Positions 40,980 through 49,300 of a stretch of DNA of 49,300 nucleotides are shown here, piece by piece. Source of the stretch: Selenomonadaceae bacterium (lineage in GTDB: Bacteria; Bacillota; Negativicutes; Selenomonadales; Selenomonadaceae). Position 1 is the first letter of the stretch, and every line of letters begins with the position of its first letter. The DNA is taken from NCBI GenBank assembly GCA_017446845.1, contig JAFSOQ010000023.1, positions 1-49,300 of the forward strand, read 5' to 3'. The position numbers and the translations under genes are program-made. The notes beneath the pieces are model-generated. The model saw only the letters and a program-made list of their open reading frames with translations. It ran no database searches and was not told where the DNA came from.

Positions 40980-42881
40980 ATGTCAGTTGAAAAAATGGAA
41001 TTCCAAGCAGAAACTAAACGGCTGCTTGATTTGGTTGTCAATTCGATTTACACGAACAAGGAAATTTTTTTGCGCGAGTTAATCTCCAACGCCAGCGACG
41101 CCTTGGATAAACTCCGTATCGAATCGCTGACGAACCCCGAACTTGCCAAAGACGAGGAACGCGAAATTTTTGTTATCCCCGATGAAACTACCAAGACCGT
41201 TACAATTTCCGATAACGGAATCGGCATGACGCGCGACGAAGTTATCACGAACATCGGCACGATAGCCAAGAGCGGCACGAAAGATTTTCTCGACAAATTG
41301 CGCGAGGCAAGCGGCGCGGCGGCTCAAGAGCTTATCGGACAATTCGGCGTAGGATTTTATTCCGCGTTCATTGTCGCCGATACTGTCGAACTCCTCACGC
41401 GCAAGGCGGGCACCGATTCTGCGGTTAAGTGGACGAGCGACGGCGCGGGCGAATACGAAATCGAAGACTGCGAAAAGGAAACTCACGGCACGATAATTGT
41501 CCTCCACCTCAAGAAAGAATTCTGCGGCGACGAAGAATATAATTTCACCGACGCTTATCAAATTGAACAGCTCATAAAAAAATATTCGGACTTCGTGCGC
41601 TATCCTATCAAAATGAATTTCAATGTTAAGGGCGATAAAGACGGCGAGTCGATTGTTGAGGTTCGCACGGTCAATTCCATGAAACCGCTTTGGTCGCGCA
41701 ATAAATCCGAAATTACTCGCGAAGAGTACGACGAATTTTTTAAACAGCAAATGCACGAGTGGGAAGCTCCGCTGGAAATTTTCCACATTAAAGCGGAAGG
41801 CACCGTCGAATATACCGCGCTGCTTTGCATTCCGAAAAAGGCTCCGCACAATCTTTATTACACGGATTATGAAGTCGGCTTGCAACTTTATTCGCGGCAC
41901 GTGTTTATAATGGACAAGTGCAAAGATTTTCTGCCGGAGTGGTTGCGTTTCGTCAAAGGTTTGGTTGATTCGCCCGACTTGCCGCTGAATATTTCCCGCG
42001 AAGTTCTTCAGCAAAGTACCGAGGTAAAAGTTATCGGTAAGGCTTTGGAAAAAAGTATTCTCAGGCAGCTTGAAAAAATGCTCAAGGAAGACCGCGACAA
42101 GTACGAAGAATTTTGGACGCAGTTCGGCAAGTCGCTGAAAATCGGCGTTTATAACAGCATGTTTGACCAAAAGGCTAAGGACAGCTTGAAAGATTTACTC
42201 CTGTTCAAAACGTCGTATGAAGGAAAATTTTCTACGCTTGCCGAGTACGTCGCGAGAATGCCCGACTTCCAGAAAAAAATTTACGTCGCGCCCGGCAAAG
42301 ACGCTGCGGCGATTGAACGGCTCCCGCAAATGGAATTGCTTCGCGAGCGCGGCTTGGAAGTCATTTACTTAACCGACCCCGTCGACGAATTTACAACGAA
42401 TGTTTTGCACGACTACGACGAAAAAGAATTCCAATCGATAACCCGCGAAGATTTTGAGCTGGACGACGCCGAATCCCAAAAAGTTAAAGCGGAAGTCGAA
42501 GAGATTGCCAAGACACACGGCGATTTACTCAAGGACGTCAAAGAGGCAATCGGCGACAACGTTAAGGAAGTTCGGCTTTCTTCAAGTCTCAAGTCAAGCG
42601 CGGTGTGTTTGGTCACGGGCGAGGGCGGTCCGTCGTTGTCAATGGAAAAAACTTTCGAGGCGATGAATAATCCGCTGTTCAAAGCTACGCAAATTTTGGA
42701 ACTCAATCCGAATCATGCGGTATTCAAGAAGTTGGAAAATCTCCACGCGCTCGGCAAAGATGCTCCCGAATTCAAAGACCTTTGCACGACGCTTTATTCA
42801 CTCGCGCTGTTGATTGAAGGTGTCTTGCCGCAAAATCCCGCCGACCTTGCCAACAAAGTCGCTGACCTGCTCACGAAATAA
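40980..42881 (+). CDS. htpG: Molecular chaperone HtpG (Hsp90)
   Basis: ATP-dependent cytosolic chaperone. 633 residues: N-terminal GHKL ATPase with IFLRELISNASDALDKLR (catalytic Glu and Asn), SDNGIGM, IAKSGTKDF and IGQFGVGFYSAF; middle domain with LYYTDYEVGLQLYSRHVFI and SPDLPLNISREVLQ; C-terminal dimer domain. CAGGAGG precedes the ATG; a terminator follows. Confidence 0.97.
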   Translation: MSVEKMEFQAETKRLLDLVVNSIYTNKEIFLRELISNASDALDKLRIESLTNPELAKDEEREIFVIPDETTKTVTISDNGIGMTRDEVITNIGTIAKSGTKDFLDKLREASGAAAQELIGQFGVGFYSAFIVADTVELLTRKAGTDSAVKWTSDGAGEYEIEDCEKETHGTIIVLHLKKEFCGDEEYNFTDAYQIEQLIKKYSDFVRYPIKMNFNVKGDKDGESIVEVRTVNSMKPLWSRNKSEITREEYDEFFKQQMHEWEAPLEIFHIKAEGTVEYTALLCIPKKAPHNLYYTDYEVGLQLYSRHVFIMDKCKDFLPEWLRFVKGLVDSPDLPLNISREVLQQSTEVKVIGKALEKSILRQLEKMLKEDRDKYEEFWTQFGKSLKIGVYNSMFDQKAKDSLKDLLLFKTSYEGKFSTLAEYVARMPDFQKKIYVAPGKDAAAIERLPQMELLRERGLEVIYLTDPVDEFTTNVLHDYDEKEFQSITREDFELDDAESQKVKAEVEEIAKTHGDLLKDVKEAIGDNVKEVRLSSSLKSSAVCLVTGEGGPSLSMEKTFEAMNNPLFKATQILELNPNHAVFKKLENLHALGKDAPEFKDLCTTLYSLALLIEGVLPQNPADLANKVADLLTK

Positions 42882-42902
42882 ATTTACAAAAACGGTATAA
42901 AA

Positions 42903-42943
42903 AAATCCTCGCGATTGGAAACGTCGTCGGGGATTTTTTTGTA
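42903..42943 (+). terminator. Rho-independent terminator after htpG
   Basis: AAATCCTCG pairs with CGGGGATTT (one G-T), the right arm running into a T-run. Confidence 0.85.
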
Positions 42944-43053
42944 TACAGAATTATTCGGCGGCAGAGCGTAAATTATTTGCAATGCCGCTTGCCGTGTGAT
43001 AAACTTTTGCAGTAAGTATAACAAAATAAATTGAGATTTAGTAGGTGAAGACT

Positions 43054-44136
43054 TTGAAAGGGAAATTGATACTGGCGGACGGCACAACATTTCGCGGGCA
43101 ACTGTTCGGCGGCTCGAACGCCACAACCGAAGGCGAAGTCGTCTTTAACACGGGCATGACCGGCTATCAAGAAATTTTAACCGACCCGTCCTATTGTCGG
43201 CAAATCGTCACGTTGACTTATCCGCTAATCGGAAATTACGGCACGGCAAAACAATTCAATCAGAGCCGCAAAAGTTTTGTCGGCGGATTAATCGTCGGGG
43301 AGCTGTGTGAAAAACCTTCAAGCTCGTCCATGCAAAAAACTATTTCGGAATTTCTCACGGCGGAAAAAATCCCCTGCCTTTACGATGTTGACACTCGCGC
43401 CTTGACAAGAAAAATTCGTTCGGCGGGCACCATGAAAGGCGTTATCGTCAGCGAATACACTTCGCAGAGCACTGTTAATGAGATGATGGCGTTGCCGATT
43501 AGAAAAAATGTTGTGGAGATGGTGACGACGCCCGTCAGCTACACTCTCGACGCGCGAACGGAAGATTCGCCTTACGTCGTGGCAATGGATTTCGGCGTTA
43601 AGAAAAATATTCTCGATGCATTGCGCAAATTGGGTTGCAAAGTTACTGTCGTGCCCGCAAAAACTCCTGCAGAGGCAATTCTCGCGCTTAATCCCGACGG
43701 AATATTTTTATCGAACGGTCCCGGCGACCCCAAAGATGTTCCCGACGTGATTCGCGAAGTCAAAAAACTTATCGGGCAACGTCCGCTTTTCGGAATTTGC
43801 CTCGGTCATCAAATTTTGGCTTTGGCAATGGGCGCGAATACTTATAAATTAAAATTCGGGCATCGCGGTTGCAATCAGCCCGTTAAAAATTTGGAGACGG
43901 GCAAAGTTGCAATCACCGCGCAAAATCACGGCTACGCAATCGACCCGAAATCTTTGCAAGGTATGCCGATTAAAATTACTCACGTTTCACTCAACGACGG
44001 CACAATTGAGGGTTTCCGTCATACGTCGTTGCCGATTAGTTCCGTGCAATATCATCCCGAAGCCGCGCCCGGTCCCAATGACAGCGTTCACCTCTTCGAC
44101 GAATTTATTTACAATATGAAGAGGTTTAAATCATGA
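43054..44136 (+). CDS. carA: Carbamoyl-phosphate synthase small subunit
   Basis: Glutamine amidotransferase subunit supplying ammonia to CarB for arginine and pyrimidine synthesis. I prefer TTG 43054 (AGGTG six bases upstream; N terminus MKGKLILADGT) over the GTG at 43045. 360 residues. FNTGMTGYQEILTDPSY is the N-terminal signature; the class I amidotransferase site is FGICLGHQILALAMG (nucleophile Cys) with HPEAAPG supplying His-Glu. It overlaps the next gene by four bases; carB comes only after that extra gene. Confidence 0.95.
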   Translation: MKGKLILADGTTFRGQLFGGSNATTEGEVVFNTGMTGYQEILTDPSYCRQIVTLTYPLIGNYGTAKQFNQSRKSFVGGLIVGELCEKPSSSSMQKTISEFLTAEKIPCLYDVDTRALTRKIRSAGTMKGVIVSEYTSQSTVNEMMALPIRKNVVEMVTTPVSYTLDARTEDSPYVVAMDFGVKKNILDALRKLGCKVTVVPAKTPAEAILALNPDGIFLSNGPGDPKDVPDVIREVKKLIGQRPLFGICLGHQILALAMGANTYKLKFGHRGCNQPVKNLETGKVAITAQNHGYAIDPKSLQGMPIKITHVSLNDGTIEGFRHTSLPISSVQYHPEAAPGPNDSVHLFDEFIYNMKRFKS

Positions 44137-45395
44137 AAAGATTTTTTGCGATAGTCGCGATTTTCTTTATGGTTAATATTGCGTACGCTCAAGCCGCAGA
44201 TAATTACAAAATGACGGGTGTGGTTGTCTTGAGTCGTCACAACATTCGCGCGCCTCTTACGTACAACATGTCTGTTCTCTCGAAAATCACGCCGCATAAA
44301 TGGTTTAAATGGACTTCCGCTCCGAGTGAACTTTCTCTGCGCGGCGGCGAAATGGAAACGGTTATGGGGCAATACTTCCGTCGGTGGCTTGCGAGTGAAA
44401 ATCTCATCACCGAAAATTATTTTCCTGCGGAAGGCGAAGTTCGTTTCTATGCCAATTCCATGCAACGCACCGTAGCGACCGCGCAATTTTTCTCAAGCGG
44501 CATGTTCCCCGTCGCCAATGTTCGCATTGAACGCAAATATCCCGGACTGGATAAACGAGACCCCGTTTTCCATACGGTGCTGACTCTTGTCAATGACGAA
44601 TACATTGCGCTTGCAAACGAGCAGATACAGAAAATGTTTGCCGATAAAGTTCCGACGGAAAGTTATCGCTTGCTCGAAAAAGTTTTGGATTTCAAAGATT
44701 CCAAAATGGCTAAGGAAGAAAAACTGACGCATTTTCGCGACGACCCCGTCGAGGTGAATTTTGATCTCGATAAGGGAATTCTTAGCATTGGCGGAACTTT
44801 GAACATTGCAAATATGGCGGCAGATACTTTGGCTCTTCAATATTACGAGGAAGAAAATCCTGTTAAAGCTATGTTCGGACATAAGGTGAGTTTCAGCGAT
44901 TGGCAAAAAATTTCAAGAATCAAAGATTTTTACAGCGATGTTGCTTTTACCGCGCCGCTTGTTGCCGTAAATATCGCGCATCCTCTTTTGCAAGTCATGA
45001 ACGACGAAATTTCCCTCGACAGAAAATTTACATTCATCTGCGGTCACGATTCAAATATCGCGAGCGTTTTGGCGGCTCTCGGTGTTGAGGATTATACTTT
45101 GCCGCAAACCATAGAAGGCAAAATTCCTATCGGCGTGAAATTCGTCATAGAAAAATGGCGCGGCGCGGACGGTGTTGACTACGCCAAAACGGAATTGATT
45201 TATGCGAGCACGGAGCAATTACGAAATAAAACTACGCTGACTTTGGATAATCCGCCGATGGTTTATCCGATTAAGTTCAAAGGACTCACTCAAAATGCCG
45301 ACGGTTTTTATCGTCTTGAAGATTTGCAGCAACGTTTTCAGAAGGCAATCGACGCTTATTACAATTTGCCGCAAACAGAAAATAAAGCCGCGTGA
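44133..45395 (+). CDS. Secreted histidine acid phosphatase
   Basis: 420 residues. A Sec signal peptide spans 1-21 (AIVAIFFMVNIAYAQA). The catalytic motif RHNIRAP at residues 35-41 fits RHGxRxP with Asn for Gly, and CGHDSN near residue 305 supplies the proton-donor HD. It resembles glucose-1-phosphatase/phytase-type acid phosphatases (Agp/AppA); substrate is not predictable. It sits between carA and carB, overlapping carA by ATGA, an unusual place for a secreted enzyme, and may feed phosphate or sugar scavenging. Confidence 0.88.
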   Translation: MKRFFAIVAIFFMVNIAYAQAADNYKMTGVVVLSRHNIRAPLTYNMSVLSKITPHKWFKWTSAPSELSLRGGEMETVMGQYFRRWLASENLITENYFPAEGEVRFYANSMQRTVATAQFFSSGMFPVANVRIERKYPGLDKRDPVFHTVLTLVNDEYIALANEQIQKMFADKVPTESYRLLEKVLDFKDSKMAKEEKLTHFRDDPVEVNFDLDKGILSIGGTLNIANMAADTLALQYYEEENPVKAMFGHKVSFSDWQKISRIKDFYSDVAFTAPLVAVNIAHPLLQVMNDEISLDRKFTFICGHDSNIASVLAALGVEDYTLPQTIEGKIPIGVKFVIEKWRGADGVDYAKTELIYASTEQLRNKTTLTLDNPPMVYPIKFKGLTQNADGFYRLEDLQQRFQKAIDAYYNLPQTENKAA

Positions 45396-45399
45396 TTTT

Positions 45400-45462
45400 A
45401 ATTAGGAATTAGGAATTAAAACCTATAACCTAAAACCTACAACCTAAAACCTATAACCTAAG
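45400..45462. repeat. Border repeat before carB
   Basis: ATTAGGAATTAGGAATT, then AAACCTATAACCTA and AAACCTACAACCTA units, ending at the carB RBS AAGGAG. A diverged member of the family. Confidence 0.75.
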
Positions 45463-45472
45463 GAGAAGATTT

Positions 45473-48400
45473 ATGCCTAAGAAAAAAAATCTGAATAAAA
45501 TAATCGTCATCGGTTCCGGACCGATAATCATAGGACAGGCGGCGGAATTCGATTATGCCGGCTCGCAAGCATGTCGCTCGCTCAAAGAGGAAGGCTTGGA
45601 AGTCGTGCTCGTCAATTCAAATCCTGCGACGATAATGACCGACGCCAACATTGCCGACCGCGTTTACATTGAGCCGCTGACCGTTGACTTTTTGACGGCG
45701 ATAATCGAGAAGGAACGCCCCGACGGACTGCTTGCGACACTCGGCGGACAAGCCGGCTTGAATTTGGCAGTTCAACTTGCGGAAAGCGGCGCACTTGAAA
45801 AATACAACGTCGAGCTTTTGGGCACGTCGATTGAGGCGATTAAAAAAGCTGAAGACCGCGAACTTTTCAAGGAGACTATGGAACGAATCGGCGAACCGAT
45901 ACCCGAATCCGTAATCGTCGAAGACATTCACGGCGCGATTGACTTTGCAAACAAAATCGGCTATCCGCTGATTGTTCGACCTGCTTACACGCTCGGCGGC
46001 ACGGGCGGCGGCATTGCCAATAACGAGGAAGAACTTTTCGAAATTACTCTGCGCGGGCTGAAATATTCAATGATTGGTCAAGTTCTGATTGAACGGTCAA
46101 TCGCGGGCTGGAAGGAAATTGAATATGAAGTCATGCGCGACGGCAACGACACTTGCATAACGATTTGCAGCATGGAAAATTTCGACCCCGTCGGCGTGCA
46201 CACAGGAGATTCAATCGTCGTCGCGCCCACTCAAACTTTGACCGACCAAGAATATCAGATTCTGCGTTCGGCGAGTTTGAAAATTATTCGTGCGCTGGAA
46301 ATTGAAGGCGGTTGTAATATTCAATTTGCGCTCGACCCGAAGAGCCAAAATTATTACGTTATCGAAGTCAATCCGCGCGTCAGTCGTTCGTCAGCTTTGG
46401 CGTCGAAGGCGACAGGTTATCCCATTGCAAAAGTCAGCGTCAAAATTGCTATCGGCTACACGCTCGACGAGATTGTCAACGCCGTCACGAAGAAAACCAA
46501 GGCTTGCTTTGAGCCGAGTGTTGACTATATCGTTGTGAAGTTCCCGCGCTGGCCGTTCGATAAATTTGTTTACGCCGATACGACTTTGGGCACGCAGATG
46601 AAGGCTACCGGCGAAGTTATGAGCCTTGACCGAAGTTTTGAGGGCGCAATTTTAAAAGCCGTCCGCAGTTTGGAAATCGGCGTCAATCGTTTGCACATGG
46701 ATAAAATGGACGCTTGGAGCGACGACAAAATTAAAAAACGTCTCAGCCGCATTGACGACGAAAGACTTTTCCTTATTGCCGAGGCATTGCGCAGAAATAT
46801 CGCCACGCCCGAAGAAATTGCCGACATAACCAAGATTGACCGCTGGTTTATCGACAAGATTAAAAATATCACGGATATGGAAGTTCGCTTGCAGAAAGGT
46901 GAACTCAATGCAAAAACTCTGCGCGAGGCAAAACTTTTGGGCTTGGCGGATAAATCAATTTCCGAACTCACCGGCACGCACATTAACGAAGTCCGCGACA
47001 TGCGCAAGCAATTTAAAATTCTGCCCGTTTATAAAATGGTCGACACCTGCGCGGCGGAATTCGAGGCAATGACCCCTTACTACTATTCAACGTACCGCGG
47101 CGAGGTTGATGAAGTCGAAGTCAGCAGCAAGCGCAAAATCGTCGTTTTAGGTTCCGGACCGATTAGAATCGGGCAGGGCGTCGAATTCGATTATTGCTCC
47201 GTTCATTCGGTTTGGGCACTTCGCGAGGCGGGCATTGAGGCAATTATCATCAACAACAATCCCGAGACCGTTTCGACAGACTTTGACATTTCCGACAAAC
47301 TTTATTTCGAGCCGCTCACGACCGAAGACGTTTTGAACATTATCGACAAGGAAAGACCCGACGGCGTTATAGTTCAATTCGGCGGGCAGACTGCGATTAA
47401 CTTGGCGGCGAGTTTGGCGGACGCGGGCGTTAAAATTTTCGGCACGAGCGTCGACAACATTGACCGCGCAGAAGATCGCGAACGCTTTGACGAGATGTTG
47501 ACTCAATTAAATATTCCGCGCCCCAGAGGAATCAGCGTCACGAATCTTGACGATGCGATAATCGGTGCGGCAAATATCGGTTATCCCGTCATGGTTCGTC
47601 CGAGTTATGTTTTGGGCGGTCGCGCTATGGAAATCGTCTACAACGAGGAAGAACTCCGTGACTACATGAGCCGCGCAGTTAAAGTTACTCCCGACCACCC
47701 CGTTTTGGTCGATAGGTATATGCAGGGCACCGAGGTTGAAGTTGATGCAATTTGCGACGGCGTCGACGTGGTTATCCCCGGAATTATGGAGCACGTCGAG
47801 CGGGCGGGTGTTCACAGCGGAGATTCAATCGCCGTTTATCCGCCGCAAACTTTGCCGTCAAAAGTCATTTACACAATCACCGACTACACAAAGCGTCTGG
47901 CAATCGCGCTCAACGTCAAAGGCTTGCTGAATATTCAATACGTTGTCGCGGACGGAAAAGTTTTCGTTATCGAAGTCAATCCGCGTTCAAGTCGCACGGT
48001 TCCTTTCCTCAGCAAAGTCACGAATATTAAAATGGTCAACGTGGCGACGCGCGTGGCTCTCGGCGAAACTCTCAAGGGCATGGGTTATTATTCGGGATTG
48101 GTCGAGCCGAAACCTTATGTTGCCGTCAAAGCTCCGGTGTTCTCGTTCGCAAAAATGCAAGACGTTGATATTTCCCTCGGACCCGAAATGAAATCGACGG
48201 GCGAAGTTATGGGCATTGATTATCACTACGCGCGCGCACTTTACAAGGCGATAACCGGCGCGGGGATTATCATTCCTAAAAACGGCTGCATTCTGTTCAC
48301 GGTCGCCGACAAGGACAAAGAAGAGATGAAACAACTTGCCCGCGCATTTTCCGAACTCGGCTTTAAAATTGTTGCGACGGAAGGCACTGCCAAAGCTTTG

Positions 48401-48700
48401 CAGTCAATCGGCATAGACGCGGAAATTGTCGGCAAAGTACATCAGCGCAGCACCGATATTATTCAAATGATTAAGCTCGGAAAAATTCACATGGTCGTTA
48501 ATACTCAAGCACCCGGCAAACACGTCGCCAAAGACGGATTCAGAATTCGTCGCGCGACGGTCGAATTGGGCGTTCCGTGCTTTACAAGTCTCGATACGGC
48601 TTGGGAAGTCATGCGCGTTTTAACTTTCATGCGCGACAGAAGATTGGTCTACTCGCTGGCGATTCAAGATTACGTCGGCGGCGGTGACGCGTTGGCATGA
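45473..48700 (+). CDS. carB: Carbamoyl-phosphate synthase large subunit
   Basis: 1075 residues. Two homologous halves each with an ATP-grasp domain: [20 protein letters not shown] and [14 protein letters not shown] in the first, [20 protein letters not shown] and [14 protein letters not shown] in the second; then the MGS-like allosteric domain ([20 protein letters not shown]). It forms carbamoyl phosphate with CarA. Its stop overlaps brnT. Confidence 0.97.
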   Translation: MPKKKNLNKIIVIGSGPIIIGQAAEFDYAGSQACRSLKEEGLEVVLVNSNPATIMTDANIADRVYIEPLTVDFLTAIIEKERPDGLLATLGGQAGLNLAVQLAESGALEKYNVELLGTSIEAIKKAEDRELFKETMERIGEPIPESVIVEDIHGAIDFANKIGYPLIVRPAYTLGGTGGGIANNEEELFEITLRGLKYSMIGQVLIERSIAGWKEIEYEVMRDGNDTCITICSMENFDPVGVHTGDSIVVAPTQTLTDQEYQILRSASLKIIRALEIEGGCNIQFALDPKSQNYYVIEVNPRVSRSSALASKATGYPIAKVSVKIAIGYTLDEIVNAVTKKTKACFEPSVDYIVVKFPRWPFDKFVYADTTLGTQMKATGEVMSLDRSFEGAILKAVRSLEIGVNRLHMDKMDAWSDDKIKKRLSRIDDERLFLIAEALRRNIATPEEIADITKIDRWFIDKIKNITDMEVRLQKGELNAKTLREAKLLGLADKSISELTGTHINEVRDMRKQFKILPVYKMVDTCAAEFEAMTPYYYSTYRGEVDEVEVSSKRKIVVLGSGPIRIGQGVEFDYCSVHSVWALREAGIEAIIINNNPETVSTDFDISDKLYFEPLTTEDVLNIIDKERPDGVIVQFGGQTAINLAASLADAGVKIFGTSVDNIDRAEDRERFDEMLTQLNIPRPRGISVTNLDDAIIGAANIGYPVMVRPSYVLGGRAMEIVYNEEELRDYMSRAVKVTPDHPVLVDRYMQGTEVEVDAICDGVDVVIPGIMEHVERAGVHSGDSIAVYPPQTLPSKVIYTITDYTKRLAIALNVKGLLNIQYVVADGKVFVIEVNPRSSRTVPFLSKVTNIKMVNVATRVALGETLKGMGYYSGLVEPKPYVAVKAPVFSFAKMQDVDISLGPEMKSTGEVMGIDYHYARALYKAITGAGIIIPKNGCILFTVADKDKEEMKQLARAFSELGFKIVATEGTAKALQSIGIDAEIVGKVHQRSTDIIQMIKLGKIHMVVNTQAPGKHVAKDGFRIRRATVELGVPCFTSLDTAWEVMRVLTFMRDRRLVYSLAIQDYVGGGDALA

Positions 48701-49005
48701 GTGACGTGGAATATCAATCGGGCGACCTTATTTTTGAATGGGACTCGGAAAAAGCTCGAATAAACAAACGCAAACACAAAGTCAGCTTTGAAACGGCAAT
48801 AAATGTATTCTTTGACGAAAACAGAGTTGAAAAGTTAGATGAAGAACATTCTGACGACGAAGAACGCTGGCAAGTTATAGGTAAAGTTAATGGTATTTTA
48901 TTTGTCATTTACACAGATCGCGAGGACAGGACACGAATTATTTCTGCGAGAAAAGCTGATAAAGATGAAAGACCAACTATAAAAAGTCAAGAAAGAATTT
49001 CGTAG
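48697..49005 (+). CDS. brnT: BrnT-family toxin, altered C terminus, no antitoxin
   Basis: 102 residues. [20 protein letters not shown] and TAINVFFDE, then [23 protein letters not shown] match the BrnT RNase fold. After DER the family usually continues with an aromatic-rich short tail; here [10 protein letters not shown] overlaps, on the other strand, the IS110 transposase frame, so the end was probably replaced by IS DNA. It starts inside the carB stop (ATGA). The brnA antitoxin gene that normally follows is absent, displaced by the IS. Confidence 0.85.
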   Translation: MSDVEYQSGDLIFEWDSEKARINKRKHKVSFETAINVFFDENRVEKLDEEHSDDEERWQVIGKVNGILFVIYTDREDRTRIISARKADKDERPTIKSQERIS

Positions 49006-49300
49006 GGAGAATTTTGGGAGAGAATAGCATGAACAGTGTAACAAAGTTTACGAGCAACGGCACCGATACAATTTAAATGATGTTTACCTTCCGCTCGTTT
49101 CTTTTGGTAAAAGCTTTGAAAACAGGATCTATATTTGAAGCGACAAGGGCAGCGCGAAAGAGAGCAGTGCGCAAATATGGGGAGCCACGTTTAGTCATTT
49201 TGCCGGTTGACTGAGAAGTACCCGATTGGTCAATTTTAGAATCGAGACCGGCAAAAGCTACGAGTTTGGCAGGAGTGGCAAAACGTGTAATGTCACCAAT
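48987..49300 (-). pseudogene. IS110-family transposase C-terminal part, frameshifted
   Basis: The minus strand from the window edge reads IGDITRFATPAKLVAFAGLD, then KRGSPYLRTALFRAALVASN, typical of the C-terminal Transposase_20 domain. At about 49088-49100 the family pattern jumps frame: KRN in one frame, AEGKHHLNCIGAVARKLCYT in another, ending at a TGA at 48989-48987. The main frame stops at 49073. One indel thus separates the last 35 or so residues. Upstream sequence is outside the window. It converges on and overlaps brnT. Confidence 0.8.

Noticed and set aside
49030..49075. Short ORF MNSVTKFTSNGTDTI as a brnA remnant
   Set aside because: The same bases encode the conserved IS110 C terminus on the other strand, which explains them better.

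Overview
This is a 49.3 kb stretch of bacterial chromosome, dense in housekeeping genes and studded with small mobile or selfish elements. The gene set (coaE, coaD-rsmD, ilvA, secD-secF, CarD-like regulator, ispE-gntR-glmU-prs, carA/carB), frequent TTG starts, strong GGAGG ribosome binding sites and simple hairpin plus T-run terminators point to a Firmicutes lineage. I infer Negativicutes (Selenomonas-like), mainly from gene order; there is no rRNA or marker that proves it. I see no tRNA, rRNA, CRISPR array or prophage.

Layout. 1-5 kb: tail of an IS30 transposase, coaE, a membrane-anchored unknown, a redox pair (aldo/keto reductase and SDR) divergent from a TetR regulator, then ilvN. 5-11 kb: a branched-chain amino acid run (ilvN, ilvC, leuC, leuD), cut by a GIY-YIG nuclease gene with an IS200/IS605 relic at its 3' end, and by a Type II restriction-modification pair. 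10.8-12.8 kb: a dual-OB-like gene and two overlapping DUF488 genes. 13-19 kb: flavin reductase, lactate permease, then ilvA-rsmD-coaD and a coiled-coil protein with a Q/Y/N-rich repeat tail. 19-28 kb: AraC regulator, HI0933 flavoprotein with a pseudouridine synthase, folD with a phosphoesterase, and a four-gene redox operon whose first two products carry Tat signals. 28.3-28.7 kb: a tiny transcription unit for hydrophobic peptides. 28.7-34 kb: secDF, a secreted BamE-like protein, an EAL protein, then about 1.1 kb of decayed insertion sequences. 34-41 kb: carD, ispE, gntR, hicAB, glmU, a DUF1919 gene, prs and a coiled-coil gene. 41-49.3 kb: htpG, carA, a histidine acid phosphatase, carB, brnT and a frameshifted IS110 transposase tail.

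The most unusual signal is not a gene. A family of short TTAGGAG/CTCCTAA repeats, able to fold into hairpins, sits at gene borders and enters the coding ends of several genes, supplying stop codons (coaD, the DUF1919 gene, the phosphoesterase) and part of one N terminus (the HI0933 protein). At three loci it is joined to an identical 25-bp hairpin that holds the Shine-Dalgarno sequence in its loop, just before the start codon (coiled-coil gene, secD, DUF1919 gene). A second repeated regulatory sequence is a roughly 95-bp promoter-to-RBS block shared by ilvA and the araC-type gene.

Functionally the window covers isoleucine/valine/leucine synthesis (ilvA, ilvN, ilvC, leuCD), CoA synthesis (coaD, coaE), isoprenoid and cell-wall precursors (ispE, glmU), PRPP and carbamoyl phosphate (prs, carAB), protein export (secDF) and folding (htpG). 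Toxin-type genes (hicA, brnT) are each tied to the end of a housekeeping gene by an ATGA overlap.
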